Positions 32,954 through 45,064 are shown, counted from the first letter of the stretch. The stretch is 64,000 nucleotides of DNA from Castor canadensis (GCF_047511655.1 NC_133400.1:749001-813000), one strand, 5' to 3'. Translations and numbers: made by a program. Notes: generated by a model from the letters alone, not told the origin.

Positions 32954-33711
32954 AAAATAAGAAGTCGCCTTGGTAGAGGCATCTGAGAGAGTTCTTGATT
33001 AAACAGCGCAAACAGCTCAACACTTCTACTGCATGTCATCCAGAAAAGAAGACACGGGGACACAAAGTGAAGGTGGAGAAAAGAGAGGTGACACCTCGAG
33101 GAGACTTTAAAAGCCATGAAGGAACATGCCCGGCTCTATATCAACATATTCCAAAATGTCATTTTAAAACACCTAATTCTTTAGGGAAATACGTCGTAAA
33201 TTGACCAAGTAAAGAAGTAGGAAAAGCAAGCAAGTTAATAATCGTAACCAAAAAAGGAAACTGAAAATTAGTTTAAAAGCCACTGCCAGGGGGCACTGGG
33301 CCCAGGAAGTTTGATACTTGAGTTATTCAGAATACCCTGAGGAAAACTGATTCCCAGTTTATTTTGCAAAGATGGCTTAAGGCTGATGCCAAAACAAACC
33401 ACAGTCATGTGTACAACGTGGAAACCGCAGACAACCCTTCCTGTGGAAACAGAAGTGGCAGGTGGAGATGAAGGCCTGGAACGGGAGCTGGCAGATGGGA
33501 GGTCCTCTCTGCAAAGGAGGAGGTCCATTTAGTACCTTATCACCACGGTTTCTATTGGTGGAAGGGGACAATTACCCATTTGCTATTTTGTAACTTTTTG
33601 GTTTGACACAATTCTAAACTTAAGAAAAATTGGGAAGATTAGAAAAATGTCCCCTAACTGTCCCCCCAGACACTCCAGTCCATGTTTCCCTCTACCTCTC
33701 TATCCTTTCTT
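32954..33711. other. Intergenic sequence without recognised gene
   Basis: Only short chance frames are present. Confidence 0.4.
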
Positions 33712-34071
33712 TTGGTGGTGGTACTGGGGTTGGAACTCAGAGTCTTGCACTTGGTAGGCAGAGGCTCGACCACTTGAGCCATGCCTCCATCCCTTTTTTT
33801 TTTTTTTTTTACAATGTTTGGGTCATTTCTCCCCCTTCCATCCCTTTTTTTTTGAATAGGGTCTCAAATTTATGCCCCGGCCAGCCTGGATCGAGATCCT
33901 TTATTTATGTTTCCTCCATAGTTAGCATGACATGTGTGAGCCACCATGCTCAGCTTTTGTTGGTTGAGATGGAAACTTGTTCACTTTTTACCTGGGCTGG
34001 TCTTGAACAGAGATCCTCCCAATCTACACCTCTTGAATAGCTGGGATTACCGGCATGTCCACCTGGCCTTT
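33712..34071 (-). mobile_element. Composite SINE cluster (ID plus two B1-like units)
   Basis: A reversed ID half (GGTACTGGGGTTGGAACTCA, CTCGACCACTTGAGCCATG) ends near a T run at 33794-33812. Two reversed B1-like units follow: 33855-33955 (AGCCACCATGCTCAGC) and 33956-34071 (GGTCTTGAACAGAGATCCTC, AGCTGGGATTACCGGCATG). Confidence 0.8.
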
Positions 34072-34379
34072 TAAATTTTCTCTCTCCATAAACACAGTGT
34101 TACACTTTCTCTGAACTTTGCCACTAAGTTGCAGACTTGATGTCTCTTTACCCCTAAATGCTTCTGTGCAGCCCCCGTTCTACTGGGAACAGTGACAATG
34201 TCCTCACCAGCTTTCTTAGGAACCCTGATGCACAGCAATGGATGCACGGAACCTTCCTAGAGGCCATGAAGCAATGCTTGAATGGACGCATGCCAAATTC
34301 CCCGAAGAGCTGTTTCCAAAATTAAATCATAAGTGTAATGCTTTTTTGATAAAACTTCCAAAGGGATGTTTCGAATAAG

Positions 34380-34705
34380 ACTTTTTAAACTTCGTATGTC
34401 TGACGTGCTCCAACATGGATGAACCTGAGGATGTGATAGTGAGATATGCCAACCACGAAAGGACAACACCACAGGTTCCACTTACTGGAGGTCCCCACTA
34501 GGCTAGTTGGATTCATAGAAACAAAAAGGGGAACCAAGGTCCATGGGGGTTGGGGGTGGGGAGCATTTGGGCTCAGTTTCAGGCTGGGGCTTGAGAAAGT
34601 TCTGACTGGTGGGGATGGTTGCACAATAATGTGAACGGCACCAAGCCCAGCTCTTTAAAGCCATTAAGAAGGTAAGTTTCGTGTTGTCTTTATTCCACCA
34701 CAACC
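34380..34705 (+). mobile_element. LINE-1 3' UTR fragment
   Basis: CAACATGGATGAACCTGAGG, AAAGGACAACACCACAGG, TTCCACTTACTGGAGG, GATTCATAGAAACAAAAAGG and GATGGTTGCACAATAATGTG reproduce the ordered landmarks of primate/rodent L1M 3' ends. Confidence 0.88.
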
Positions 34706-35008
34706 TATAGTTTGGATCTGGAATGTCCCCCAAGTCCCACCTGTTAAAGGCTCAGTCCCCAGACTGGTACTTTGGGAGGTGATGGAAATTTTAAGAGGTG
34801 GGACCTAAGGGGAAATCCTAGGTCATGGTGTGTGTGTGTAGGGGTGGCTCACCCCATTCTCTTCCCCTGTCTCTTTGGCTTCTCGGCCATGAGGTGAATG
34901 GCTTTGCTCCATCAAACTGCCTCGCCACAGCAGCAGGACTAACTCATCATGGACTGGGAGCCGAAGTAAACCTTTTCTCTTTAGAGGTTGATTGTCTCAG
35001 GTATTTTT
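34706..35008 (+). mobile_element. MaLR-like LTR
   Basis: It starts TATAGTTTGGATCTGGAATG, continues CAGTCCCCAGACTGGTACTT and GGAGGTGATGGAAATTTTAA, and ends with GATTGTCTCAGGTATTTTTT. The order and phrases fit MST/MLT-like MaLR LTRs. It abuts an L1 3' end on the left and a SINE on the right. Non-coding. Confidence 0.72.
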
Positions 35009-35245
35009 TTCTTTTTGCCAGTACTGGGGCTTGAACTCAGGGCCTACACCTTCAGCCACTCCACCAGCCCCTTTTGGTGAAGGGTTTTTTTTCAAGGTAG
35101 GGTCTCATGAACTATTTGCCCAGGCTGGCTTTGAACCATGATCCTACTGATCTCTGCCTCCTGAGTAGCTGGGATTGCAAGCATGAGCATTGCAAGCATG
35201 AGCCATTGGCACCCGGCTTGGGTTTTTTTTTTTTTTTTTTTACAT
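35002..35245 (-). mobile_element. B1-ID dimeric SINE with internal 15-bp tandem duplication
   Basis: A reversed ID half (AGTACTGGGGCTTGAACTCA) is followed by a reversed B1 half (GGGTCTCATGAACTATTTGC, CTCCTGAGTAGCTGGG). ATTGCAAGCATGAGC is duplicated exactly in tandem at 35174-35188 and 35189-35203. A T run at about 35221-35240 follows. Confidence 0.88.
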
Positions 35246-38059
35246 TAATGGAAAGTTGGCTACCATGCTAAAATATTTTAAATGTTCATAGCAAAGAGGT
35301 CTATATCTTCAACAATCCTAAAAATACTATGTCATAATAATGGGGTTTGGGAGAGTCACTGTGCCAGTAGCAAATTATAAAATAACAAATACAGTAAGGA
35401 GGTGCTGACTTACAGACAGAGACAGACCTTCAGACAGACAGACCCTGGAAGCACAGACACAGATGATGAGCTCTGCCATGTTTGGCAGCAATGAAGGAAG
35501 ATGTTTCCATCAGAGGAGAAAGTGAGACTGTGATTCTGGACCATTCGTTTCTCACCTGAATTGCACACCAAAGCGAGTGCCTGATGGATGGGAGACAGAT
35601 TCAGAATAGAAACAGAAAGCGAACCCATGCCAGCACTGAGGGAGGTGCGGGCAACACGTGCGTTAGCTTGGGGTGTGGGGAGGGGCAAGGCCTGTAGCAA
35701 CTAAGAAACCTGCTCAGTACAGTACACTGTCAAGAAGTGTCCTCTCAGACAAAGCAACGAAGGGCAGTGGACAGAGAGAAAATGCAGCTACTGTGACAGA
35801 TGAGGTATGAGCCCCTGTCGTCCAGGAGGAATTCCTCTAAAACAACAACAAAATGAAAAACCGTCCTCTAAGAAAATGCGTGAAAGATATAGAAAAGTGA
35901 CAAAAAGACAACCAGCCATACAAATGCCTGCACACGAAATGTGTTGCATTTATCAGAAGCCAGTGTCCCAAATCTCACACCTACCTGCTTTGTCTGTTGG
36001 CTAGGTGGGCAGGTGACAGGCAGATGGGGACAGACAGGCAGTGAAGGGGACAGAACCATTTTCAGAGAGGAACTGGGCAGGCAGCATGTTGGTCACAGGG
36101 TGCTGGACTCTGCAATGGCCCTTTCTGGGAGGTTATCTTCAGGAAATAATCAGAGATGTGCGCAAAGGTTTACCTATGAGGTGAAGAAGTTGGTACATGA
36201 ATAAATGCAACAAGCTATGAGCACTGGTGCAGAGCTAAGGTTGTTCAGGTGGCCTGGGCTGGTCAGTGACCACTGTCCCCTCCACCAAGGTCAAGTATGC
36301 AGGCTCTGTCTCCACTGTCCCCACTCCCCTCAATGATGTCACCTCAATCACTGTTCCCACTGGTCTTCCTGTTCCAGGGACCACACTAGCTCAGGTCCTG
36401 CTGGGGTCCATTCCAAGCCTTGTGGACTTGAGGGGACACAACCCTCCTGTCATTCTCCAGTTTCCAGAAAAGTCCATCTCAGGCTGGAAGCACCATCCGA
36501 GGCCAAGGGACAGAAACTTGCAGAAGAAGCCTTTGTTGAGAGGGTAGTGACAGTGTCGTGCCGAGGAAGGTGACCCCATCAGAATGTGGTTGGTTAGAGG
36601 TGGGTGTGAGTGGGGCCCCCAGAGCTGGCCTAGAGCCCAGGCCTGGAGAATTATCCAGTGGGTCTAAAGACATGCCATGCCCTGCCCTGCCCCTGCCCCG
36701 AGTCCCTGTTTCACCACGTCCCAACTCCACCAAGAGGGAGGGTTTCTTCCCAGCAGGGAGGCCCTGGGCAGCCCCAGGCATATGGCTGGTAAAGCACCTT
36801 TCTCTGGGCTCAGCCCTGGGGGATATGAGTCCCTGTAAGGACTATCTCCTTCCCCTCCATTTTGGGGGTGTTTCAAACTAAAGTTAGGCCATATCCAAAG
36901 AGGAAAAAAATACCCAGAAAAGTGTCACAATTCTTGAAAACACAAAAGGGCTGTGGGTTGGCTTCAAGTGAGTAGGTTTTGGTGACCTTCTACTCAGAGA
37001 CAAGCATTTCCAAATGGACGCTAAGGAGGATGATGGCTAACACCCAGCAAGGAAACCCAGCAAATGAAGGGGCCAGGGAAAAAGCCATTCTTGTCCTGTC
37101 TTTCCACAGCCAGCCTGGGAAGGTGACACCTCCTGGGCCTCTCCTCTCTGCAACCCCGCCATTGTCCATAAGGAACACAGGGGATGGTATAGGGACCTGG
37201 GGAGAGGGGTTATTTTTCTGGGGTGATGAGAAGATGGGAGGCACGTGGCAGTCATGGTGGGGTGGACATTCAGGGTAACAGCTCTTCCCACCCCTTGCCC
37301 ACCTTGCACAAGGAGCAGCCAGCTTTGACGATGCCAGCCCAGTCTCAGGCTCCAAACACGGAAAGGGGTGAGGTAAGGGGTAGACGCCACCTGACCAGCA
37401 GCAAAGCCACATGGTCCCTGAGGCCCCCACAGAGCCCCCATCATGTCATGTCAGAAGGGGATTCTAGTGGGTGAACAAAATTGGGGCTTTACTCTCAAGG
37501 GAGAAGACAACATGACATCAGACAGTGGCCACCATGTCACCCAGAGGTAACTACTTGGAGATCTGACTGCTTCCATCTTCTGCTGTCCTCTATCCATGGC
37601 CTGAGGTTGGTCTTGACCTTCATGTCCCCTTGGGACCTACTCTGGCCTCCCCAGACTCAGGTCAGGATGCTGTTGTGCCCATAACAGCCGGCAATCCTGG
37701 TCCTGTAGCTGCTAGGCTCTTGGCCAGCAGGGCAGGCCATGTCTGTCTTGGCCACTGTATCCCCAGAGTTAGCACTCAAATAAATATTCTTCCAGGATGG
37801 GCACTGGGTCCTGGGTAGGGTCACTATACCAGCATGACAGGGTAGCTGAGGGGCTCTGGCTGCCTGAGACAATGGTGAGTAGCCAGGTGGCTGGGCAGGG
37901 GACAGGGTGACCAGGACTGGGGCATGCTTAGAGGGATGGGGCCAGTAAAAAGGTGTGCCCAATCAGGAGGCTCAGAAATGTGACATGAATTTGAGTTTTC
38001 TTTTTTTTTTTTTTTCCTCCTTTCCTGGTGGTTTACGTAAGAGGGAGCAGGATGGGGAC
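35246..38059. other. Intergenic sequence without recognised gene
   Basis: No repeat family or exon is recognised; frames of up to 146 residues occur by chance on both strands. A (GACA)-type run lies at 35410-35450 and a T run at 37998-38014. Confidence 0.4.
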
Positions 38060-38560
38060 AGGAAGGGACGGAGCCACAAGGGCTGGGTTTCCACCCGCTC
38101 GCCGAAGCCCCTTCGCTCTGCCCCCGCCCGCTCGGGGCTTTCTTGGCTGGGTCTGCTCCTGACAGAAGGGATGCGTGTTGTTGGGGGTGGGGGGCTTGGC
38201 GTGTGTGCGTGTGAGAGAGTATGTGTGTGTGTTTAAAATACAAAAAAAAGAAACATGGCTACACTCAGCTGCAGAGGCGGGTCGGGCTCCATCCGTGCCA
38301 AGTCCCTCCAAGCGGGCACCGCAGGGACTCTGGAGACACCGGAAGGCAGCAGAGGTGAGGGAGACGGGTGTGGAGAAAGATGGACGCTTGCCATCGCTGC
38401 ATGCCAGCGGCTGCATGGGGCCAAAACCCACGAACAAAACCCACAGCAAATCGCTGGCAGCCCATGTCAGGAGGCGGCAGCCAGTTGGCAGTGCTGCCGC
38501 CAAGGACGGGCTGGGAGCAGGCGGACGGAGGCACGGCAGGCATGGCACAGGTAACAGGGG
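38060..38560 (+). promoter_or_regulatory. Second, moderate CpG-rich patch (possible alternative or non-coding RNA promoter)
   Basis: CpGs recur at about 38093-38140, 38275-38345 and 38380-38545, far above the surroundings. A strong plus-strand donor (CAGAG then GTGAGG) follows 38354, and another (CACAG then GTAACA) follows 38550. A plus-strand acceptor with a good pyrimidine tract ends at 39060. CBFA2T3 is expected on the plus strand to the right, so this could be an upstream first exon or an unrelated non-coding transcript. No coding exon is identified. Confidence 0.35.
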
Positions 38561-41039
38561 TGTGGGACTGGTTGGGGTGCAGACCCCTGATGTCCATGTT
38601 AGGGTGCGGGTGGGGACTAGGTCTGGCCTGGGTGCAGGTGCTGTGGCACAATAGCTTGTGGGGAAGACTGTCTGGTGGGGGGGTCTGGGCTCCCCATGGC
38701 CAGACCAGCTGTGTAGACCATGTGACCTCCAGGTCCCTTGACACTGCCCTTGGGCCAGGATGCTCGGTTTGTCCAGGTATGCTGACTGGGTTCCTCCAGG
38801 TGGTAAGGATGGGGTGCCTGAATGGGGACTGCCTGTGGATACAGCGTTTATGCCCACAGGGATCTCAAGACTGCATTGCCTGTGCCTCAAACCCCGAGGG
38901 CTCCCAAGGACAGGTCCTCTGCCCAGTTTTTGGAAGGTCCCCAAACCACCCATGGATGTGGTCTGTTTGCTCTCATGGGCTTGGGTTGGGAGGATGGGCT
39001 GGGGGCTACACCTGGAGGGTCCCGGAGTTCCCAGAGAATCTCTTTCCCGTCTTCCCACAGCCCCTATCCTTGCCTACAGCCTGGCTTGGCACCTTGGTGC
39101 CTGTGTGCAGATCGATGGGACTGGAGCCAAATGTGCCATCAAAGGGGGCCCGGGTGCCAGTGCCAAGGAGCCAGCTGCCGAGGGCACAGGCAGGGTGGGC
39201 TCAGAGGGGAGGAGCCCCAAGGCTGAAGTTTTCTCAGTGGCTCCAAGGACAAAGCCCTGTCCCCTTCCCAGTGGCTACAGGCTAGGCAGAGAGGGTGGGG
39301 CTTTGGGACAGAAATATTCCACCTGCTGGGACCTGGGTGACCCTAGGTTGGCAGTGTGAAGTGGCAGGGCTGTGGGTTCCTGGCTGTCTGTCTTGGCAAA
39401 GTCTGTGGCCAGTTTGCCTTCCTGTCTCTTTCCCACACAATAGCCAATACTCAGGGCTCGTGCCTGGGCGGGATGCATAGCAGAGGAACACTGTGACCAC
39501 CCTGGGGCTTGGGCCAGTCTGTCTCAGAGTGATGCTCAGTCCCAGGAAAAAAAACAGTGTTTGGAGGGGGTTGGGATTCCCATGCACAGCAGGGGCATCA
39601 GTGGGGGCCCCACTCTGCAGAATCCAGAGCTTCAGGATCGTGGGAGGTTGAATCCAGAGCCCAACTGGGTAGAGGAACTCCCCCAGGAAGGACAGGGAGT
39701 GGCCTTGAGATCAAGGTCAAGACTGAGGTGTAAGGAGGTGGAGGGTGCAGAAATTGAACATGGGGGCAGGAATCAGGAAGGCAGGAGGGAGTGGGAAGCC
39801 TTCAGGAGAGGCTCAGACTACTGTGGAGGGCTAGATGGGGACAACCTGTGAGCAGCCAGGAAGGCTCCCAGGGATCTGCCACCACTTGGTTACCTGGGGA
39901 TCTATAACCAAGCCACCCATCTTGCCAGGAGGGTTTTCCTCTTCCCACAAGCCCACAACCTGGGGAGGTGCTGCCAGGGTCGGCTTCAGCCTCCAGGCTA
40001 CAGCTGGGGATTGGGAGACCCAGAGGTGAGGGGGACATGCCCAGTGTTCACTGCCCACAGCAGACAGAGGCATGAAGGCCAAAAGAGGTTTCTCAGCTGG
40101 ATGGAAACAGGGCACTGAGAAGGCAGGAGAGGCTCTGAAGAGGATGTCTAGCCAACCTTTCATGGCTCCCAGGCCTGAGACTCAGCAGTGTCCCAAGCTT
40201 CCTCTTGGAGCACAGAACTGGGACGCCCGGTGCTTGCTCCAGAAGCAAGCTTGGGGCATTGGTACTGGTTGAGGGGTGGGGGTAGGGGGAGGGGATCTAA
40301 CCTAGGTCTGGGCTTGGTGGATGACAAGGACCTAAGGTCTCCAAGTCTCTATTTTGTTGACGGTGGCAAGGGCGGGTGCCTTTGGATCCAGTGACCAGGT
40401 GGATCACGTGGAGGCAGAATCCAGCTGGTTCTGGCTGTTGTGGGCACCACTGGCTGTACATACCTTGCTCTAAGATTCTCCTGGTCCAATGTCACTCTAG
40501 CAGGGTGCAGGCTGGCAGGACCCAGGAGCTATGGTCTGAGTGTCCAGAGAGGCTGCAGGTGCCCCTGACTATCCCTTGTGACTCCTGGCCCTCACCACAG
40601 CCTCCTTCTACAGCCCAGACAGGCTGAAGTGGGCAGAGTCCCTGATGGTCACTTGCTTTCTCACCCAGTTCCTGGTGCTTCTGTTGCCGTGGACATCCTG
40701 GGAAGGGGATCCCATCTGCCTCCTCTGCCCTGTGGAGAGTACTGACTAGTCCTGTCTAGGTGCAGACCCCTCACTGGATCGTCCACCCAGAGCTGTTCTG
40801 GCCTTGCCATAGGCCCAGTAGAAGGGTGGGCAGGGGGTCATCCACCTGCACTGCCTCGTTCGCAGCTGAGAAAGGTTTTGTTGATGGGGACGGGAAGAGC
40901 AGGCAGGGCCTCTGCCCTGGGCTCCATGGTGCTTGGAGAGGGGCACCCAGCAGGGAAGTTGGCATCCCACCTGCCTGCCTGCTCCTGCCTCCCCCTCCGC
41001 CTTCCGAATTTCACAGTGCCTGCTTCCTGCGCTGGCTCC
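38561..41039. other. Intergenic sequence without recognised gene
   Basis: Long overlapping frames on both strands (38033-39058 minus, 341 residues; 38368-39285 plus, 305 residues) have the composition of GC-rich non-coding DNA and no recognisable domain. Confidence 0.4.
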
Positions 41040-41135
41040 CGCTCCCTGGAGACTCCTGCCAGATGTTCCTGGGCCCCACGTTGTTCCTTAATGAAATATT
41101 CATGGAGCTGTTCTGCCTCTTGACGTGAAAACCTT
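41040..41135. promoter_or_regulatory. Candidate conserved non-coding element
   Basis: An AT-rich core (TTCCTTAATGAAATATTCAT near 41084-41103) with homeodomain-like TAAT sits abruptly in GC-rich sequence. Conservation is not tested. Confidence 0.3.
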
Positions 41136-41789
41136 CTGCAGCTTCCATGCCATGGAGAACCTAGGCACTGGCCACCCCAAAGTCCAGGAGTGGACAGTCT
41201 GCCAGTCAGCACCCCACCAGCCCTGGACCATGCTCACCCCCGATCCTTGCCTGAGAAGAATCATGGTCCCCTTAAGGCTTCATCTCCACTCAGAAACCCC
41301 AGGACAATCATCTCAGCATTATTAATACTGGCCTCAGGCCTGAAGGGAAGAAGGGGCCACCCTGCATGAGATGGGCCATCCCTTATGGGCCAGTTACTCC
41401 CGGGGGTACATGACCCTATTCTGCCATCCCAGGGAGGGGGGGTGCTAAGTCTTCTTCCCATCACCCCACCCATACCAACATGACCTGACTCATAAGTCCC
41501 TCTTGCTGAACAGGGCTGATCTGGACCTCTAGTTCCCTGCCATTCATCCATTCATTCCTCCAAGGTCAGTCAGAAGGCTCTCTAGTGCAGGTTCTGATTG
41601 TGGAGGCTGAGCGAAAGGGCCAGCCCTACTCTTGGGAGCCCTGTGCTGGTCACTTCCCCATCCAGACATGTGAACTGATGGGCGAGGTGTGCACACTAGC
41701 CTAGGGTAGATGGGGTCTAACGAGAGTCCACGAGCAGTGCTGCATGCTGAGGACACTCAGGGTCAGCCAGCCCTGGACTGAGCCCAGCT

Positions 41790-41905
41790 CTGCTAGCTGG
41801 GCAGCCCTTATCTGCTCTCAGCCTGCATTTTGTGGTCAGTGCAATGGTGATCCCAGCCATGCAGATCGTGAGGGACAGGTCAGTGCCTAGTTAAAACTCA
41901 CCCCC
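41790..41905 (+). repeat. MIR fragment
   Basis: CTAGCTGGGCAGCCCTTATC, CAGCCTGCATTTTGTGGTCA and AGGTCAGTGCCTAG follow forward MIR order. Confidence 0.55.
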
Positions 41906-43344
41906 AGAAATGGTGGTTGGTGGTGACTAGGTTCTATTCAGCCACTGCCATTGACTTCCTGGGGTCTAGATAGTCCCCTTCTGCAGCCTCTTCTCTGGGG
42001 CCACCCCCACAGAGGACCAGGAGGGCCCCTGAATGCATGGAAGCTTGTGGTCCAAATGCCTCCATGAAGAAAGACTCAAGGAACTTCCTCTGCCATCAGC
42101 AGTAAAGAGGACTTGGAGCCCTGGAGAACACGGATCCTAGCCTGACAGTCCTTCTCTGGGGAACATGGATTGCAACTGTCCTCTCATGGAACACAGATTC
42201 TGCTCCAACAGTCCTCCCCTCAGGAACATGGATACTCCTGGCTGGTCAGTCTTCCCTCAAGAGGCCCAGAGCTGCCTGGCCCTCCTGCAGGTCAGTTTCT
42301 ACTGGAGGAGGGAGGCTGTGAAGTCCTCACAGCACTGCTGCACTCTGGGATCCAAGGATGAGGTCATGCAGAAGAATAAGGTGGACAGAGATGTGGAGGG
42401 AAGTTTGGACACAGGCCAGAGTGGATGACCAGGGCAATTCAGGGAGGAATGGGAAGGGCTAGCAGCTACATCTCTTGGAAGGGGGCCTTCACGCCTCTGG
42501 GTCAAAGGAGAAGGAAACTGGCCAATGCATATCTTTAACAAAGCCCCCACACTGTCCCAAGCCTGGTCACCAAAGAGGCAGAGGCCCATCAGACCTGGGT
42601 CTCTTACTGAAGTTTGATGAGCACAGTAAGTCACCGGTACAGAGCCCCTCTGTACCGAGACCCTCTGGGCACCTGCTGAACTACTTAGCCCTGTCCTCTC
42701 TCAACATGCCTTAGGGACCCTACCCCAAATCAGAACCAACTGGCCCTGCCCCAGGCTCTGCTCTGCCCACACACTGGGGCCAATCCCTGCTGGGTGGGGT
42801 CCAGCAGGCTCATGGGGGGCTCTGGGGCTGCCCAAGTCATGTGACTGCCTGCCTGCCTCCATCTGGGCCTCCGGTGGAGTCTTTGTCTCTTAAGTTGCCT
42901 AACTTTCATGATTGTCACCTAGAGCCACACAGCTGGGAAAAAGGTCAGGTTCACTGAAAGCTAAGAGCTACACTCACGGGGGTCTCCTAACCTCTGGAGA
43001 GGCAGGCATGGTGTCTCCACAGCTAAGGAAATAGCTCAGAAAGGTCAATTTGCTTCCCTGAGGCCAATGGGCTAGACAAGGCCAGAGCCGGGAATGAAGT
43101 TGCCTGGTGCCTGGTCTGGAGCCCTGGCTCCCTAGTGAGGGCCAGCAGACAAGAGCTAAAACCTTATCCCAGGACCACCTCCTCAACACAGACTCCCAGC
43201 TCTTCCAAGTTCATGGACCAAGGATCCAGGGCTGACCCCCCCCCCACATACACACCCCGGCAGTGGGTTTGAGTGAATGGTGGGGGGAGGTGGGAGGGGC
43301 CTGGACCATGTCTTCCCTTCTTCCCCAGGCCCAGCAGCCTCTCT
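41906..43344. other. Intergenic sequence, probable MIR remnant at 43005-43110
   Basis: AGCTAAGGAAATAGCTCAGA and CCTGAGGCCAATGGGCTAGA suggest a reversed MIR. At 42130-42235 the phrase GGAACATGGAT and variants recur about three times. No exon is seen. Confidence 0.4.
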
Positions 43345-43540
43345 GCATGCTGCCAGAGTAATAAGCTATGCATGTCGTGTAGAAATGAAACATGTTCTGC
43401 AGAACAAATGGTGTTAATTTGTAGCGAGCTCTGCAGCCCAGCATTGCCGAGCGCCTGGAGGGCGGCTGCAGCAGCTGTGCCAGAATTAACGGCCTTGTGA
43501 GCGAATTAGCAGGGCCACGCATCACCGTCAGAGGGACAAA
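43345..43540. promoter_or_regulatory. Candidate conserved enhancer element
   Basis: Three TAATT/AATTA cores (about 43414, 43484, 43504), an E-box CAGCTG (about 43472) and a 14-bp perfect palindrome TGTTCTGCAGAACA (43393-43406) occur close together with retained CpGs. No open frame fits. The call rests on motif density and base composition only. Confidence 0.4.
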
Positions 43541-43839
43541 GCCCTCCGAACCCCGACTCCCAGCAGCTCAGTGCTCAGGGAAGAGGCTGGTTTTGGGAAG
43601 TTGAAGTGTACCTCTTTCTGGAGCTCTTACCCAGAGTGATCAGTGCCCATTGACCCCAGTGGTTCTACCTGGGCCAAACGTGGCCGATCGTCAGGAACCG
43701 AGATCACTGCATGGTCAAAACATGTTCTAGGCCAGTCTTGGTTGGAGCCTGGCAGTCTCACAAGATGTCATCTCCTCCCCTCCTTCCTTGCCCGCCTGAG
43801 GACAACACTCCAGGCCTTTTCTGCAAACCCTCCCCACAC

Positions 43840-44125
43840 TGGTCCTAATTAATCTGACTGTCTATTTACTCCTACTTATTACTTGCTGTCGGCTGCTCAG
43901 AGCTGCCGGTTCCTATTGATCGGCTCTGAGATGCACCATCTCCCCGGCGATTTATCTTCCTCTCCTGCCTGCCATCCGTCCTGCTGACGAGTATCTATCT
44001 GCCCTGGGTGTTAGGAGAAAGCTGCAAATTGCACTTTACATCTTAATGGGCGATTCCAGTAACTTCATTGTGTCTGATGAATATTTAACGTCACCCATCC
44101 ATCCGTGTTGCCACTCAGCTGCCGC
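43840..44125. promoter_or_regulatory. Candidate conserved enhancer element
   Basis: TAATTAAT at 43846-43853, CTATTGATCGGC near 43914, GGCGATTTATC, GGGCGATTCC and GAATATTTAACGTCACCC are spread over about 280 bp of mixed composition. CpGs survive and no simple repeat is present. This texture is typical of deeply conserved developmental enhancers, but I cannot measure conservation. Confidence 0.42.
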
Positions 44126-45064
44126 CGGTGAGGCTCTGGTCCTTCCACTTGCTGTCTTGACCCTCTGACTTTGGGGATTGGGGCTGTTCTTCCTGGATGG
44201 GAAGGAAGAAGGCAGGTGGAAGGAGGGAGGGCTGTGTTGGCTTGCTCCGCCAGTCTCCCTGGTTCTGAGGGGCTGTGGAGACTGTGCTGTGCAAGTCTGG
44301 GTCCTGTTCTTCCCAGTGTTTGTCTTGTTTTGGCTCTGAGCCCCTACTCCCTTCTCCTTTGTGGGTAAGAGGGACCCAAGCACTGCTCCTACTTTGGAGA
44401 CTGGTGCTAAGCCTCCATGAATACTTCTGGGGGATGGATGGGTGGATAGGCAAACGAATCCACAGAATCCCAGACTCAAACCCACAGAATTTGAGTCAAG
44501 TATCCAGTCCAACACTGGGAGTGTAAGTGGGGAAACTGAGGCCAGCAGAGAGCATGAGATTCGACCATTCATAGCCCTGGGGCTAGAAACTGCGGGTTCT
44601 GCTCACACTGCCCACTGCTCTGTCTGTCAGAGCTCAGGGCCACATATTTCAGGTAGAGAATGTAGGAGGTCTTCATTCCTCTCTGACCAAGGGCTGGGAC
44701 AGGCTGCGGGTCGCGGGGGTCCTCAGACCCCAGCCTCTCTCCATCCTGCCTCCTGGGAAGGGTGCCGATGCTAGATTGGGCCATAAAGCGCTCAGGCTGG
44801 TTTGACTCGTGTACCAACCATCTGCTTCTAGACTTCAAACATTCTGGGAGATGTGAGAGTCTCTGCAGTTGTTAAAACCCTTCTTGGTTATCCGGCTAAC
44901 TAAAAACACACTATTTGGAAGTCTTGGGTTTTCTCTGAACTAAATCCCTCAGGCCATGACTCTGGCTTACTTTGCTGGCTCTAGCCTCAGACAGACAGCA
45001 GCAGCCTCCATACTTGCTCAGATGAACACAGGAAAGCATGGCCTGGGGGCATGGGGAACTTGGG
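44126..45064. other. Intergenic sequence, probable MIR remnant at 44495-44560
   Basis: GTGGGGAAACTGAGGCCAGC resembles a reversed MIR core. The frame of 178 residues at 44036-44572 (minus) runs through this and through the enhancer candidate, so it is not considered a gene. Confidence 0.4.
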
